In this document: one piece after another, positions 1 through 8,325 of the stretch
How the letters are laid out: every line of letters begins with the position of its first letter
Numbering within the stretch: the first letter of the stretch is position 1
Assembly: GCA_003554005.1 (NCBI GenBank)
Contig: PWEU01000363.1
Span: 1 to 13,338 of the forward strand
Source of the DNA: Nitriliruptoraceae bacterium
Lineage (GTDB): Bacteria > Actinomycetota > Nitriliruptoria > Nitriliruptorales > Nitriliruptoraceae
Reading direction: 5' to 3'
DNA length: 13,338 nt
The notes under the pieces: model-generated
What the model saw: only the letters and a program-made list of their open reading frames with translations
Databases searched by the model: none
What the model was told of the DNA's origin: nothing
Program-made: the position numbers and the translations under genes

Positions 1-36
1 CCCGCTCGCCCGGCCCCGGCCGCAGTGGGAGGCTGA
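1..36 (+). CDS. 3' end of an upstream gene (partial)
   Basis: Frame 1 is open from the window edge to a TGA at 34-36 and would encode an Ala/Pro-rich tail ending PAAVGG. In actinobacteria the gene before clpP-clpX is usually tig (trigger factor) or a second clpP, and trigger factors often end in an Ala/Pro-rich tail, but eleven codons cannot decide this. The call rests only on the open frame, its composition and expected gene order. Confidence 0.3.
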   Translation, partial: PARPAPAAVGG

Positions 37-98
37 GCGGACCCCACGAAGGCTCGCGGTGGGTGGCGGGTACGTCGGTACGCTCCCGGGCACAGGAC

Positions 99-110
99 CG
101 AACCGGTTCG
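99..110. promoter_or_regulatory. 12-bp perfect palindrome upstream of clpP
   Basis: CGAACCGGTTCG reads identically on both strands and ends 22 bases before the clpP start. It could be an operator or lie in the clpP leader. It does not fit the published ClgR-type site (GTTCGC-N5-GCG) properly, so no regulator is assigned. A TACGCT hexamer at 79-84 resembles an actinobacterial -10 box, but no good -35 box is seen. Confidence 0.25.
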
Positions 111-132
111 ACACCGACGCGAGGAGCCCCTG

Positions 133-789
133 GTGGACCGCAGCGATCTGATCCCCGGCGGGTTCGGCCTGCCTTCGCCCGACAACTACGTCATCCCGAC
201 GGTCATCGAGCAGACGAACCGGGGTGAGCGCGCCTTCGACATCTACTCGCGCCTGCTCCAGCAGCGGATCATCTTCCTCGGCACGCCGGTCAACGACGAG
301 ATCGCCAACGTCGTCATGGCCCAGCTGCTGCACCTCGAGTCCGAGGATCCCGACAAGGACATCGCGCTCTACATCAACTCTCCGGGGGGGTCCATCACGG
401 CGTTGTTCGCGATCTACGACACGATGGAGTTCATCGGCAACGACGTCACCACCATCTGCATGGGTCAGGCCGCCTCCGCTGCGGCCGTCCTCCTGGCGGC
501 GGGCACCCCGGGCAAGCGCTTCGCCCTGCCGCACTCGCGGATCCTGCTGCCCCAGCCCTCGGGAGGCGCTGAGGGCCAGTCGGTGGACATCGAGATCCAG
601 GCCAAGGAGATCCTGAGGATGCGGGACCTGCTCAACGAGATCCTCGCGGAGAAGACGGGCAAGACCCCGGAGCAGGTCGACGCCGACACCGACCGCGACT
701 TCATCCTCGACGCCCAGGCCGCCAAGGAGTACGGCCTGGTCGACGAGATCATCTCCAGCCGCAAGGCCAAGCAGGGGCTCTCGAGCTGA
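133..789 (+). CDS. clpP: ClpP-family protease subunit with catalytic His replaced by Pro
   Basis: Proteolytic subunit of the ATP-dependent Clp protease (peptidase S14); ClpP rings degrade proteins threaded in by ClpX or ClpC. The 218-aa product matches the family end to end: VIEQTNRGERAFDIYSRLL near 24-42, the INSPGG oxyanion loop at 81-86, nucleophile Ser115 in GQAAS, and Asp189 in DTDRD. Aligned with E. coli ClpP (SRVMIHQP), the catalytic His falls at residue 140, which is Pro here (ILLPQP, codon CCC at 550-552). His134 lies six residues earlier, where E. coli has Asn, so it is not an obvious substitute. The frame is otherwise intact, which argues against a decayed gene. It may be an inactive or modified subunit of a mixed ClpP ring, or CCC for CAC may be a sequence error. 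GTG start with GAGGAG at 121-126. clpX lies 161 bases downstream. Confidence 0.93.
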   Translation: MDRSDLIPGGFGLPSPDNYVIPTVIEQTNRGERAFDIYSRLLQQRIIFLGTPVNDEIANVVMAQLLHLESEDPDKDIALYINSPGGSITALFAIYDTMEFIGNDVTTICMGQAASAAAVLLAAGTPGKRFALPHSRILLPQPSGGAEGQSVDIEIQAKEILRMRDLLNEILAEKTGKTPEQVDADTDRDFILDAQAAKEYGLVDEIISSRKAKQGLSS

Positions 790-845
790 GCTCTCCTGGG
801 CCGACGTGACCGCACGGACCGGACCGTTGCCGTACCATCCGGTGA

Positions 846-865
846 CGCGGTGGGGGTGCACCGCG
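846..865 (+). promoter_or_regulatory. Stem-loop between clpP and clpX
   Basis: CGCGGTG (846-852) pairs perfectly with CACCGCG (859-865) around a 6-base loop. No T-tract follows. It may act as a partial terminator, or as an mRNA processing or stability element setting the clpP to clpX ratio. The role is inferred. Confidence 0.3.
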
Positions 866-929
866 CTCCGGCAGGCACGGTGCGCACGGCAGCTGGCACC
901 CGCATCGTGGGTAGGTACGGGTCCGATCG

Positions 930-949
930 CGACGAGCGAAGGGTCGTCG
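930..949 (+). promoter_or_regulatory. clpX ribosome binding site in a hairpin loop
   Basis: CGACGA (930-935) pairs with TCGTCG (944-949), leaving the 8-base loop GCGAAGGG. The loop contains the Shine-Dalgarno-like GAAGGG, seven bases before the clpX ATG at 951. The site supports that start; the stem might tune initiation, but at 6 bp it could be chance. Confidence 0.35.
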
Positions 950-950
950 G

Positions 951-2234
<1,284 letters not shown>

Positions 2235-2254
2235 GCGTCGAAGCCGATCGGACG

Positions 2255-3244
2255 GTGCCGGCGGTCACCCGCGCGGACGTCGATCGCCTCGCCCCCAGGG
2301 TCGCAGAGCACGTCCGCCGTACTCCGGTCCTCGACCTCGCTGGTGGGGAGCTGGGGCCGACCGGCACCACGGCGACGTGCCGCATCCTGGCCAAGCTCGA
2401 CCTGCTGCAACCCACCGGCTCCTTCAAGGTCCGTGGGGCCACCGCCCTGCTCACCGATCCGCAGCTGCAGGGTGCCCTGCGCGACGCCGGTGTCATCGCC
2501 GCCTCTGGTGGCAACTTCGGCCTCGCCGTGGCCTGGGCCGCGCGACGGCTCGGCCTGCGGGCCACCATCGTCGTGCCGTCCAGTTCGCCGAGGGCCAAGC
2601 TGGACCCGATCGTCGAGCTCGGGGCGGAGCTCGTGGTGGTCGACGGGGTGTACGCCGATGCCGCGGCCCACGCGGAGCAGCTGCAGACCACCGCTGGTGC
2701 GGTGCCCGCGCACCCCTACGACCAGGCGCAGGTGGTCGCCGGACAGGGGACCTGCGTCCGGGACCTCGCGGCACAAGTGGGTCGGCTGGACACGGTGCTG
2801 GTGGCCTGTGGCGGTGGCGGCCTGCTGGCAGGCACCATCGCCGCCGTCGACGACGACGTGGCGGTCGTCGCTGTCGAGACCGAGGGCACGCCGACGCTGC
2901 GCGCAGCGCTGGCTGCCGGTGCACCGGTGGACGTCGAGGTCGCCGGGATCGCGGCCTCCTCGCTCGGTGCCCGCCGGATCGGTGCGCACGCCTGGGCCGC
3001 CCGGTCACGGGTGGCGGCGTCGCTGACCGTCACCGACGCCGAGGTGGCCGACGCCCAGGTTCGGCTGTGGCAGGTGGCCCGCCTGATCGCCGAGCCGGGC
3101 GGTGCCGCCGCGCTGGCGGCGCTGCTCAGTGGACGCTACGTCCCAGCTGCCGGTGAGCGTGTCGGTGTGATCCTGTGCGGCGCGAACACCGACCCCGGCT
3201 CCGTCCTCTCGGCGGCGGCGCCGGCCCCGCCGCCCGCGCGGTGA
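2255..3244 (+). CDS. PLP-dependent serine/threonine dehydratase (ammonia-lyase) family protein
   Basis: Fold-type II PLP enzyme of the TdcB/IlvA catalytic-domain family, which deaminates L-threonine to 2-oxobutanoate or L-serine to pyruvate. Visible motifs: the Schiff-base Lys58 in PTGSFKVRGA, the substrate loop SGGNFG at 84-89, the phosphate-binding CGGGGLL at 185-191, and a C-terminal CGANTDP. At 329 aa it lacks the C-terminal ACT-like regulatory region of biosynthetic IlvA, so it should be the catabolic, short form. Related enzymes act on hydroxyaspartate or phenylserine, so the substrate is not settled by sequence. The GTG start has no strong ribosome site; the 20-base gap after clpX suggests translational coupling or read-through, although no functional link to Clp proteolysis is obvious. 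The C-terminus is Ala/Pro-rich. Confidence 0.87.
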   Translation: MPAVTRADVDRLAPRVAEHVRRTPVLDLAGGELGPTGTTATCRILAKLDLLQPTGSFKVRGATALLTDPQLQGALRDAGVIAASGGNFGLAVAWAARRLGLRATIVVPSSSPRAKLDPIVELGAELVVVDGVYADAAAHAEQLQTTAGAVPAHPYDQAQVVAGQGTCVRDLAAQVGRLDTVLVACGGGGLLAGTIAAVDDDVAVVAVETEGTPTLRAALAAGAPVDVEVAGIAASSLGARRIGAHAWAARSRVAASLTVTDAEVADAQVRLWQVARLIAEPGGAAALAALLSGRYVPAAGERVGVILCGANTDPGSVLSAAAPAPPPAR

Positions 3245-3251
3245 CCGTGGT

Positions 3252-3307
3252 CGGACCCCCGTCCGCAGGTAGGGGCTTCCCCCCGTAGCGCCCGGACCTT
3301 CGGTCCG
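3252..3307 (+). terminator. Candidate terminator hairpins after the dehydratase gene
   Basis: Two short stems lie between the dehydratase stop and the next gene: CGGAC/GTCCG (3252-3256 with 3261-3265, loop CCCC) and CGGACC/GGTCCG (3293-3298 with 3302-3307, loop TTC). Neither has a T-tract, as is common for high-GC actinobacteria. They may separate the clp-dehydratase group from the membrane gene pair. Confidence 0.35.
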
Positions 3308-3339
3308 TCACCGTGGAGGTGACGACGGAAGGCGGACCC

Positions 3340-4428
3340 GTGGACACGCTCGCCGAGCGGCTCGAGACCTGGGTCGAGGCGGGGCTCGTCAGCCCTGAGC
3401 AGGCCGAGTCGATCGCCTCCTTCGAGGCCCGTCGATCGGACCACACCGGGTTCAGCCCCGCGACACCCCGCGCCCTCGAGCTCGAAGGCCAGCCGGACGC
3501 GCGGTCTCGGACCACCACCGCCTCGCCGCCGCGAGCGGCGCGACCGGCGCGACCGGCGCGAGCCGGGCGTGACCGCACCAGCCTCGCCGAGGCCATCGGC
3601 TACGTGGGTGCGGCCCTAGCGTTGGGCGCCATCGCGCTGCTGCTCGGTGAGCTGTGGTCGGATCTGCTGGTGGGGGGCCGGCTGGCGCTGGTCGGGGTCC
3701 TGACCGTGGCGGTGTTCGGCGCCGGGCTCGCCCTGCGCGGTGCCGAGCGTGGGGCGATGCGCCGCCTGACCAGCGTGCTGTTCGCGGCCACGGTCGCCGG
3801 TGTCGGCTGGTTCGCCGGGGTGGTCGCCAACGATCTCCTGGACCTCGGCTGGGCGGAGATCGGTGTCAGCGTCGGTGGCTCGATGCTGGTCGTCGCCGCC
3901 GTGCTGTACCTGTGGCGCGGTGGGGCGCTGCTCCAGCTCGCGACGCTCGGGTCCGCGCTGGTGACCGCCGGGTTCGCCCTGTCGCTGTCCGACCTGCAGC
4001 CGGACCCGGTCTGGTACGGGATCGTGTTCGCCACGATCGGCCTCGCCTGGTTCGTCCTGGCCTCCGGGGGCTGGCTGTCCCCGCGCGGGCTCGGTGAGGT
4101 GACCGGGGCGCTCGCCGCGCTCCTCGGGGTCCAGGTGGCCGCCTTCGATGCCGCGGCCGTGCCGGCGCTGGCCATCGGCGTGCTCGGCGCGGGCGGCCTG
4201 GTGTGGCTGTCCGTCCACCACGACCGGCTCCACTACCTCGTCGTCGGGGCGATCGCGCTGTTCGTGCTCACCCCACGCCTCGTGTTCGAACTGTTCGGCG
4301 ATGCCATCGGGGCGCCGGCCACGCTCCTGCTCGTCGGCCTGCTCCTCGTCCTGCTCGCGGTGGGGCTCGGACGGGCCCGCCGTGAGGTCGTGCACGACCA
4401 GACCGAACCGCAAGGAGGTGCGTCATGA
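3340..4428 (+). CDS. Multi-pass membrane protein with DUF2157-like N-terminus
   Basis: Predicted 362-aa integral membrane protein of unknown function. The first 30 residues (DTLAERLETWVEAGLVSPEQAESI) resemble the soluble helix-turn-helix-like start of DUF2157 proteins. Next comes a disordered Arg/Ala/Pro linker at about 31-80, whose DNA holds a 9-bp tandem repeat (CGACCGGCG at 3541-3558). From residue 83 on there are about ten hydrophobic segments, roughly 86-105, 111-133, 142-165, 173-192, 196-216, 223-246, 252-268, 271-292, 298-320 and 322-345. The GTG at 3340 is preferred because GGAAGG lies seven bases before it; a GTG at 3313 in the same frame adds nine residues but has no ribosome site. 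The stop overlaps the next start as ATGA, so the two genes are almost certainly cotranslated and may work together at the membrane. Confidence 0.75.
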   Translation: MDTLAERLETWVEAGLVSPEQAESIASFEARRSDHTGFSPATPRALELEGQPDARSRTTTASPPRAARPARPARAGRDRTSLAEAIGYVGAALALGAIALLLGELWSDLLVGGRLALVGVLTVAVFGAGLALRGAERGAMRRLTSVLFAATVAGVGWFAGVVANDLLDLGWAEIGVSVGGSMLVVAAVLYLWRGGALLQLATLGSALVTAGFALSLSDLQPDPVWYGIVFATIGLAWFVLASGGWLSPRGLGEVTGALAALLGVQVAAFDAAAVPALAIGVLGAGGLVWLSVHHDRLHYLVVGAIALFVLTPRLVFELFGDAIGAPATLLLVGLLLVLLAVGLGRARREVVHDQTEPQGGAS

Positions 4429-5213
4429 GCATCACCTCGACGTCGTCGACCTCCTCGACACCTCCGCCTCCACCCGCAGGCGGCGGCGGTGGGCCGACGG
4501 GTGGCACGCCTGGACCCGCAGCGGATCCGGGTGAGACGCCCTCCTCTTCGCAGCGCAGCCTGGTCGCGTTGCTGGCGGCTGCCGGCCTGGTCGTGGCCGT
4601 CGTCGCCCTCGTGCTGGTGTTCGGGGTCGCCCGGCCACCGGCGCTGGCGACGCTGGCCGATGAACCCGAGCCCGAGCTCACGGCCTCCCTCGCCTGGAGC
4701 CACTGGGAGCAGGATGGCGCGTGCGTGAACGTCGTGGCGCCGTCGGGTGAGCATCGCGAGGTCGGCTGCGGTTTCGACGGGGAGGAGCTCGTGGCCTGGA
4801 CCGACGACGGGATCGCCATGCTGGTGTGGGGCCCGAGGGACGGGGTGGAGCTGATCGACCCCGACACCGGCGAGGTGGTCGACACCGTCGCTGTCGCCGG
4901 GGTCGCTGAGGAGTGGTTCGGTCGCGAGGGCGACGCGGTCCGCAGCAGGACGGTCGACGGGACCCTGACCGTCACCCTGCGCGAGGGTGACGTGGAGCTG
5001 TGGCGGGTGGACGTGCCGGACACGTACGGCGTCAACCACGGCTTCCTGGCGCCCGACGGCGAGTGGGTCGTGCTGGTGGACCGGGCCGGCCGGCTCCTCC
5101 TGGTGCCGGCCGACGGTTCGAGCGAACCCCGGGTCTGGCACGAGGTGGAGGAGTCCTGGGTGCGGCCGGTGTGGGAGGGCACCCCGCTGCCGGGCCCGAT
5201 CGTCGAGCGCTGA
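4425..5213 (+). CDS. Hypothetical single-pass membrane protein with soluble beta-rich domain
   Basis: The 262-aa product is not assignable to a named family. Residues 1-45 are a low-complexity Ser/Thr, Pro and Gly tail (PPPPP, GGGGG). Residues 46-69 form one hydrophobic helix (SLVALLAAAGLVV...). The remaining 190 residues are acidic and rich in beta-strand and turn patterns such as ELIDPDTGEVVDTVAV and LVDRAGRLLLVPADGS, reminiscent of repeat units in beta-propellers. Cys100 and Cys115 could form a disulfide if this part is outside the cell. The short, uncharged N-tail suggests that orientation, but this is an inference. ATG with a near-perfect AAGGAGGTG at 4412-4420. It overlaps the stop of the polytopic membrane gene by four bases, so it is likely a partner of that protein. 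A hairpin follows 14 bases after the stop. Confidence 0.7.
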   Translation: MSITSTSSTSSTPPPPPAGGGGGPTGGTPGPAADPGETPSSSQRSLVALLAAAGLVVAVVALVLVFGVARPPALATLADEPEPELTASLAWSHWEQDGACVNVVAPSGEHREVGCGFDGEELVAWTDDGIAMLVWGPRDGVELIDPDTGEVVDTVAVAGVAEEWFGREGDAVRSRTVDGTLTVTLREGDVELWRVDVPDTYGVNHGFLAPDGEWVVLVDRAGRLLLVPADGSSEPRVWHEVEESWVRPVWEGTPLPGPIVER

Positions 5214-5227
5214 GCGGCGCGAGGACA

Positions 5228-5255
5228 TCGGCGGCTGACCATCACCGGCCGCCGA
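5228..5255 (+). terminator. Candidate intrinsic terminator after the membrane gene pair
   Basis: TCGGCGGC (5228-5235) pairs perfectly with GCCGCCGA (5248-5255), extended inward by a T-G wobble and a G-C pair around an 8-base loop. It starts 14 bases after the stop at 5213. There is no T-run, which fits the hairpin-only terminators often proposed for actinobacteria. Confidence 0.5.
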
Positions 5256-5349
5256 CGCTGCACCCCGCCTCGTCGCCGCGTCGCCGCGTCGCCTGAGCAC
5301 GGCCTGCACGGCGCTCCGGCTCGCCGAAACCTCGATGCTCGTTGTCCTC

Positions 5350-5403
5350 GAGGGCGGGTGTGGGGTCGGGATCCGGTCGCAGATGTCCGGTTTCCCGCCC
5401 CGC
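5350..5403. repeat. 54-bp direct repeat, copy 1
   Basis: Identical over all 54 bases to the copy at 5413-5466. Within the unit GGGCGGG (5352-5358) is complementary to CCCGCCC (5394-5400), and inside that GGGA/TCCC and two CCGG words can also pair around the loop TCGCAGATGT. The unit can therefore fold into a hairpin, like palindromic intergenic repeats. Flanking bases do not match between copies. Confidence 0.9.
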
Positions 5404-5412
5404 GGACGCCGT

Positions 5413-5466
5413 GAGGGCGGGTGTGGGGTCGGGATCCGGTCGCAGATGTCCGGTTTCCCGCCCCGC
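5413..5466. repeat. 54-bp direct repeat, copy 2
   Basis: Exact second copy of the 5350-5403 unit, nine unrelated bases after the first (period 63). The outer stem arms fall at 5415-5421 and 5457-5463. Perfect identity in non-coding DNA suggests a recent duplication or a maintained element; two copies with a 9-base spacer do not make a CRISPR array. Confidence 0.9.
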
Positions 5467-5600
5467 CGCGTCGCCTGCGCCCGCCTCGGCCCAGCCGGCG
5501 TCGGGCGGCGTCGTCCGGCGTCGGGCGTCGCGGGCCGCTGGCTACGCTCGTCCGTGGTCCCGAGCGGTGGACCCCGCCCCGAACCCACCGGACGCCTCCG

Positions 5601-8321
5601 ATGCCCCAGCTGCCCAAGGCCTACGACCCCGCGGCGGTCGAGTCCGCGCTCTACGAGGACTGGCGCGCCGCCGGGCTGTTCCATGCCGAGCCCGACGACG
5701 ACGGCGAGCCCTTCTCGATCGTCATCCCACCGCCGAACGTCACCGGCTCGCTGCACGTCGGTCACGCGCTGGACAACACGATCCAGGATGTCATCATCCG
5801 CCGTGCCCGGATGCAGGGCCGCAACGCGGTGTGGATCCCGGGGACCGACCACGCCGGTATCGCGACCCAGAACGTGGTGGAGAAGCAGCTCGCCGCCGAG
5901 GGCACCGACCGGCACGAGCTCGGCCGTGAAGCCTTCCTGGAGCGCGTCTGGGAGTGGAAGGAGCGCTCCGGCGGGCAGATCCTGAACCAGCTGGAGAAGC
6001 TCGGTGCCTCCGCCGACTGGGACCGCGAGGTCTTCACCTTCGACGGTCCCCGTTCCGAGGCGGTGCGCGAGGTGTTCGTCGCCCTGTACGAGCAGGGCCT
6101 GATCTACCGCGGCGAGCGGCTGATCAACTGGTGCGTGCGCTGTCACACCGCCCTGTCGGACATCGAGGTGGAACACGAGGACGAGACCGGGGAGCTGGCC
6201 CGCTTCGTCTACCCCCTGGCCGACCCCGACGCGGTGCCGGCCGAGGTGCTGGCCACGGTCGACGACGACGCGGCGGGACTGACCCGGGCTCCCAGCGGCG
6301 CGGTCGGCATCGAGGTGGCGACGACCCGGGCGGAGACGATGCTCGGGGACACTGCCATCGCCGTGCACCCCGACGACCAGCGCTACGCCGCCGTGATCGG
6401 GCTCGAGGTCCGCCACCCCTTCCAGGACCGCACCTTCGCCGTCGTGGCCGACACTTACGTCGACCCCGACTTCGGCTCCGGGGCGGTGAAGATCACCCCC
6501 GCCCACGACCCGAACGACCTCGCCATCGCCGAGCGCCACGACCTCGACGTCATCGACATCATGGACGACACCGGCGTGCTCACCGAGGGGGTGGGGGAGC
6601 GGTTCGCCGGCCAGGATCGGCTCGCGGCCCGGGCCAGCGTGAAGGCGGCCCTCGACGCAGCCGGGCTGCTGCTGCGGGTGGATGACCACGAGCACTCGGT
6701 CGGGCACTGCTCGCGGTGCAACACCGTGATCGAGCCACGGCTGAGCCTGCAGTGGTTCGTGGCGATGCGCCAGCTCGCCGAGAAGGCGGCTGCGGCGGTC
6801 CGCGACGGGCGCACGGTGTTCGTGCCCGAGTCGCGCACCAAGCCCTTCCTGGAGTGGCTGGACAACCTCCACGACTGGTGCATCTCCCGCCAGATCTGGT
6901 GGGGGCACCGGATCCCCGCCTGGTACGGGCCGGAGGGTGAGATCCGGGTGTCCCGGGACGACCTCGACGAGGAGGGCTGGGTCCAGGACGAGGACGTGCT
7001 CGATACCTGGTTCTCCTCCCAGCTGTGGCCGTTCAGCGTGTTCGGCTGGCCCGAGCAGACGCCGGAGCTCGAGGCCTGGTTCCCCACCTCGGTGCTGGTC
7101 ACCGGCTACGACATCAACACCTTCTGGGTGTCGCGGATGCTGATGATCAGCCTGTGGTTCACCGACCAGGTGCCCTTCCGCGTGGTCCACAACCACGGGC
7201 TGGTGCGCGACGAGCACGGCAAGAAGATGTCGAAGTCCTTCGGCAACGTGATCGACCCGCTCGATCTGGTCGAGCGCTACGGCGCCGATGCCACCCGCTT
7301 CGCGCTGCTGCGCTCCGCCGCGCCGGGCTCGGATGTGCCGCTCGCCGAGGAGTGGGTGGAGGGCACCAAGCGGTTCGCGAACAAGCTGTGGAACGTCGGT
7401 GGCTTCGTCCTGTCCCGCCTGGAGGCGTCCACCGGGCTCCCCGGCACCGGGGGGGATGGGTTACCCCCGCTCGCGGAGCTGCCGCTGGAGGACCGGTGGA
7501 TGCTGTCGAGGCTGCGTGCCGCGCACACCGAGGCGGACGCGGCCTACGACGCCTACGACTGGGCGACGGTGTGCCGGACGTTGTTCCACTTCCTGTGGGA
7601 CGAGGTGGCGGACTGGTACGTCGAGGCGGTGAAGCTCCGCCTCTACGGCGACGATCCCGGCGCGGCCGCGATCGCACGCCGGGTGGGTCGCTTCGTGCTC
7701 GACCACGTGCTCCGGCTGCTGCACCCGGTGATGCCCTTCGTCACCGAGACGCTGTGGCGCGAACTCACCGGTGCCGCGGGCGGGCCGGACTCGTTGATGG
7801 TGGCCGACTGGCCCGTGGCCGACGCCGCGTGGCACGCCCCCGAGGCCGAGGCCGACTTCGCCGTGCTCCAGGACCTGGTCACCGAGGTCAACCGCTTCCG
7901 GTCCCAGAACGGCATCGCTCCCTCGAAGCGTTTCCCGTTGGTGGTCGCCGCGAGCGACCGGGCCCTGCTGGAGCGCCAGGGGCCGCTGATCGCCTCCCTG
8001 GCCGGGCTCTCGGAGGTCCAGTTGACCGCGTCGCTGGAGGATCGTCCCGGGTGCACCACGATCCAGTTCGGCACCGGCCAGGCACAGGTGGAGCTGGCGG
8101 GGTTGCTCGACGTCGAGGCGGAGCTGGTGCGCCTGGGCAAGGAGCTGGCCCGGGCGCAGGGCGACCTCCAGCGCGTCGACGGCAAGCTCGCGAACGAGGG
8201 GTTCACCTCCCGGGCTCCCGCGGAGGTGGTCGCCAAGGAACGGGACAAGCGGGCGCAGGCGGAGACCACCATCTCGGAGCTGGAGGAGCGCATCGCGGCC
8301 TTGGCGGCCCTGGCCGGCTGA
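5601..8321 (+). CDS. valS: Valine--tRNA ligase (ValRS)
   Basis: Class I aminoacyl-tRNA synthetase that charges tRNA-Val using ATP and edits mischarged threonine. The 906-aa product has the HIGH-type signature in PPPNVTGSLHVGHAL (H52-H55), two CxxC pairs (C178/C181 and C370/C373) that could bind zinc, the editing-domain motif TTRAETMLGD at 241-250, CISRQIWWGHRIPAWYG in the catalytic core, KMSKS at 542-546, an anticodon-binding region, and a C-terminal charged coiled coil from about 835 typical of bacterial ValRS. Length is normal. The ATG at 5601 is chosen because the protein then begins MPQLPKAYDPAAVE, as relatives do; the frame is open further upstream but into the repeats. No clear ribosome site precedes the ATG, so initiation may be leaderless-like or SD-independent. 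Its stop lies 4 bases from the stop of the convergent iclR-type gene. Confidence 0.97.
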   Translation: MPQLPKAYDPAAVESALYEDWRAAGLFHAEPDDDGEPFSIVIPPPNVTGSLHVGHALDNTIQDVIIRRARMQGRNAVWIPGTDHAGIATQNVVEKQLAAEGTDRHELGREAFLERVWEWKERSGGQILNQLEKLGASADWDREVFTFDGPRSEAVREVFVALYEQGLIYRGERLINWCVRCHTALSDIEVEHEDETGELARFVYPLADPDAVPAEVLATVDDDAAGLTRAPSGAVGIEVATTRAETMLGDTAIAVHPDDQRYAAVIGLEVRHPFQDRTFAVVADTYVDPDFGSGAVKITPAHDPNDLAIAERHDLDVIDIMDDTGVLTEGVGERFAGQDRLAARASVKAALDAAGLLLRVDDHEHSVGHCSRCNTVIEPRLSLQWFVAMRQLAEKAAAAVRDGRTVFVPESRTKPFLEWLDNLHDWCISRQIWWGHRIPAWYGPEGEIRVSRDDLDEEGWVQDEDVLDTWFSSQLWPFSVFGWPEQTPELEAWFPTSVLVTGYDINTFWVSRMLMISLWFTDQVPFRVVHNHGLVRDEHGKKMSKSFGNVIDPLDLVERYGADATRFALLRSAAPGSDVPLAEEWVEGTKRFANKLWNVGGFVLSRLEASTGLPGTGGDGLPPLAELPLEDRWMLSRLRAAHTEADAAYDAYDWATVCRTLFHFLWDEVADWYVEAVKLRLYGDDPGAAAIARRVGRFVLDHVLRLLHPVMPFVTETLWRELTGAAGGPDSLMVADWPVADAAWHAPEAEADFAVLQDLVTEVNRFRSQNGIAPSKRFPLVVAASDRALLERQGPLIASLAGLSEVQLTASLEDRPGCTTIQFGTGQAQVELAGLLDVEAELVRLGKELARAQGDLQRVDGKLANEGFTSRAPAEVVAKERDKRAQAETTISELEERIAALAALAG

Positions 8322-8325
8322 TCCG

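Larger units (their letters stand above)
5214..5600. other. 387-base non-coding stretch upstream of valS
   Basis: No convincing gene lies here. It holds the terminator-like hairpin (5228-5255), a GC-rich 8-base tandem repeat (CGTCGCCG, three near-perfect copies at 5271-5294), the pair of 54-bp direct repeats (5350-5466), and a low-complexity GTCGGGCG-type run around 5498-5535. A TACGCT at 5543-5548 resembles an actinobacterial -10 box and would give a leader of about 45 bases for valS, but no -35 box is clear. No T-box motif or tRNA was seen. Open frames crossing it are artefacts of GC content. Confidence 0.6.

Noticed and set aside
133..789. Calling clpP a pseudogene
   Set aside because: Only the catalytic His position is altered; the frame, length, Ser, Asp and structural motifs are intact, so it is kept as a gene with an odd active site.
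5350..5466. CRISPR array or ribosomal-type repeat array
   Set aside because: There are only two 54-bp copies with a 9-base spacer, and no cas gene is nearby. Spacer size and copy number do not fit CRISPR.
5560..5580. T-box leader upstream of valS
   Set aside because: GCGGTGGACCCC faintly recalls the T-box antiterminator sequence, but the conserved core bases and the rest of the leader structure are absent.
5421..5600. N-terminal extension of valS from an upstream in-frame start
   Set aside because: The added residues are low complexity, begin inside the repeat and do not resemble ValRS; the ATG at 5601 gives the family N-terminus.
4233..7217. 994-aa open frame on the minus strand
   Set aside because: It runs antisense through the membrane genes, the repeats and valS, and has low-complexity composition typical of antisense frames in high-GC DNA. 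The plus-strand genes have clear family motifs.
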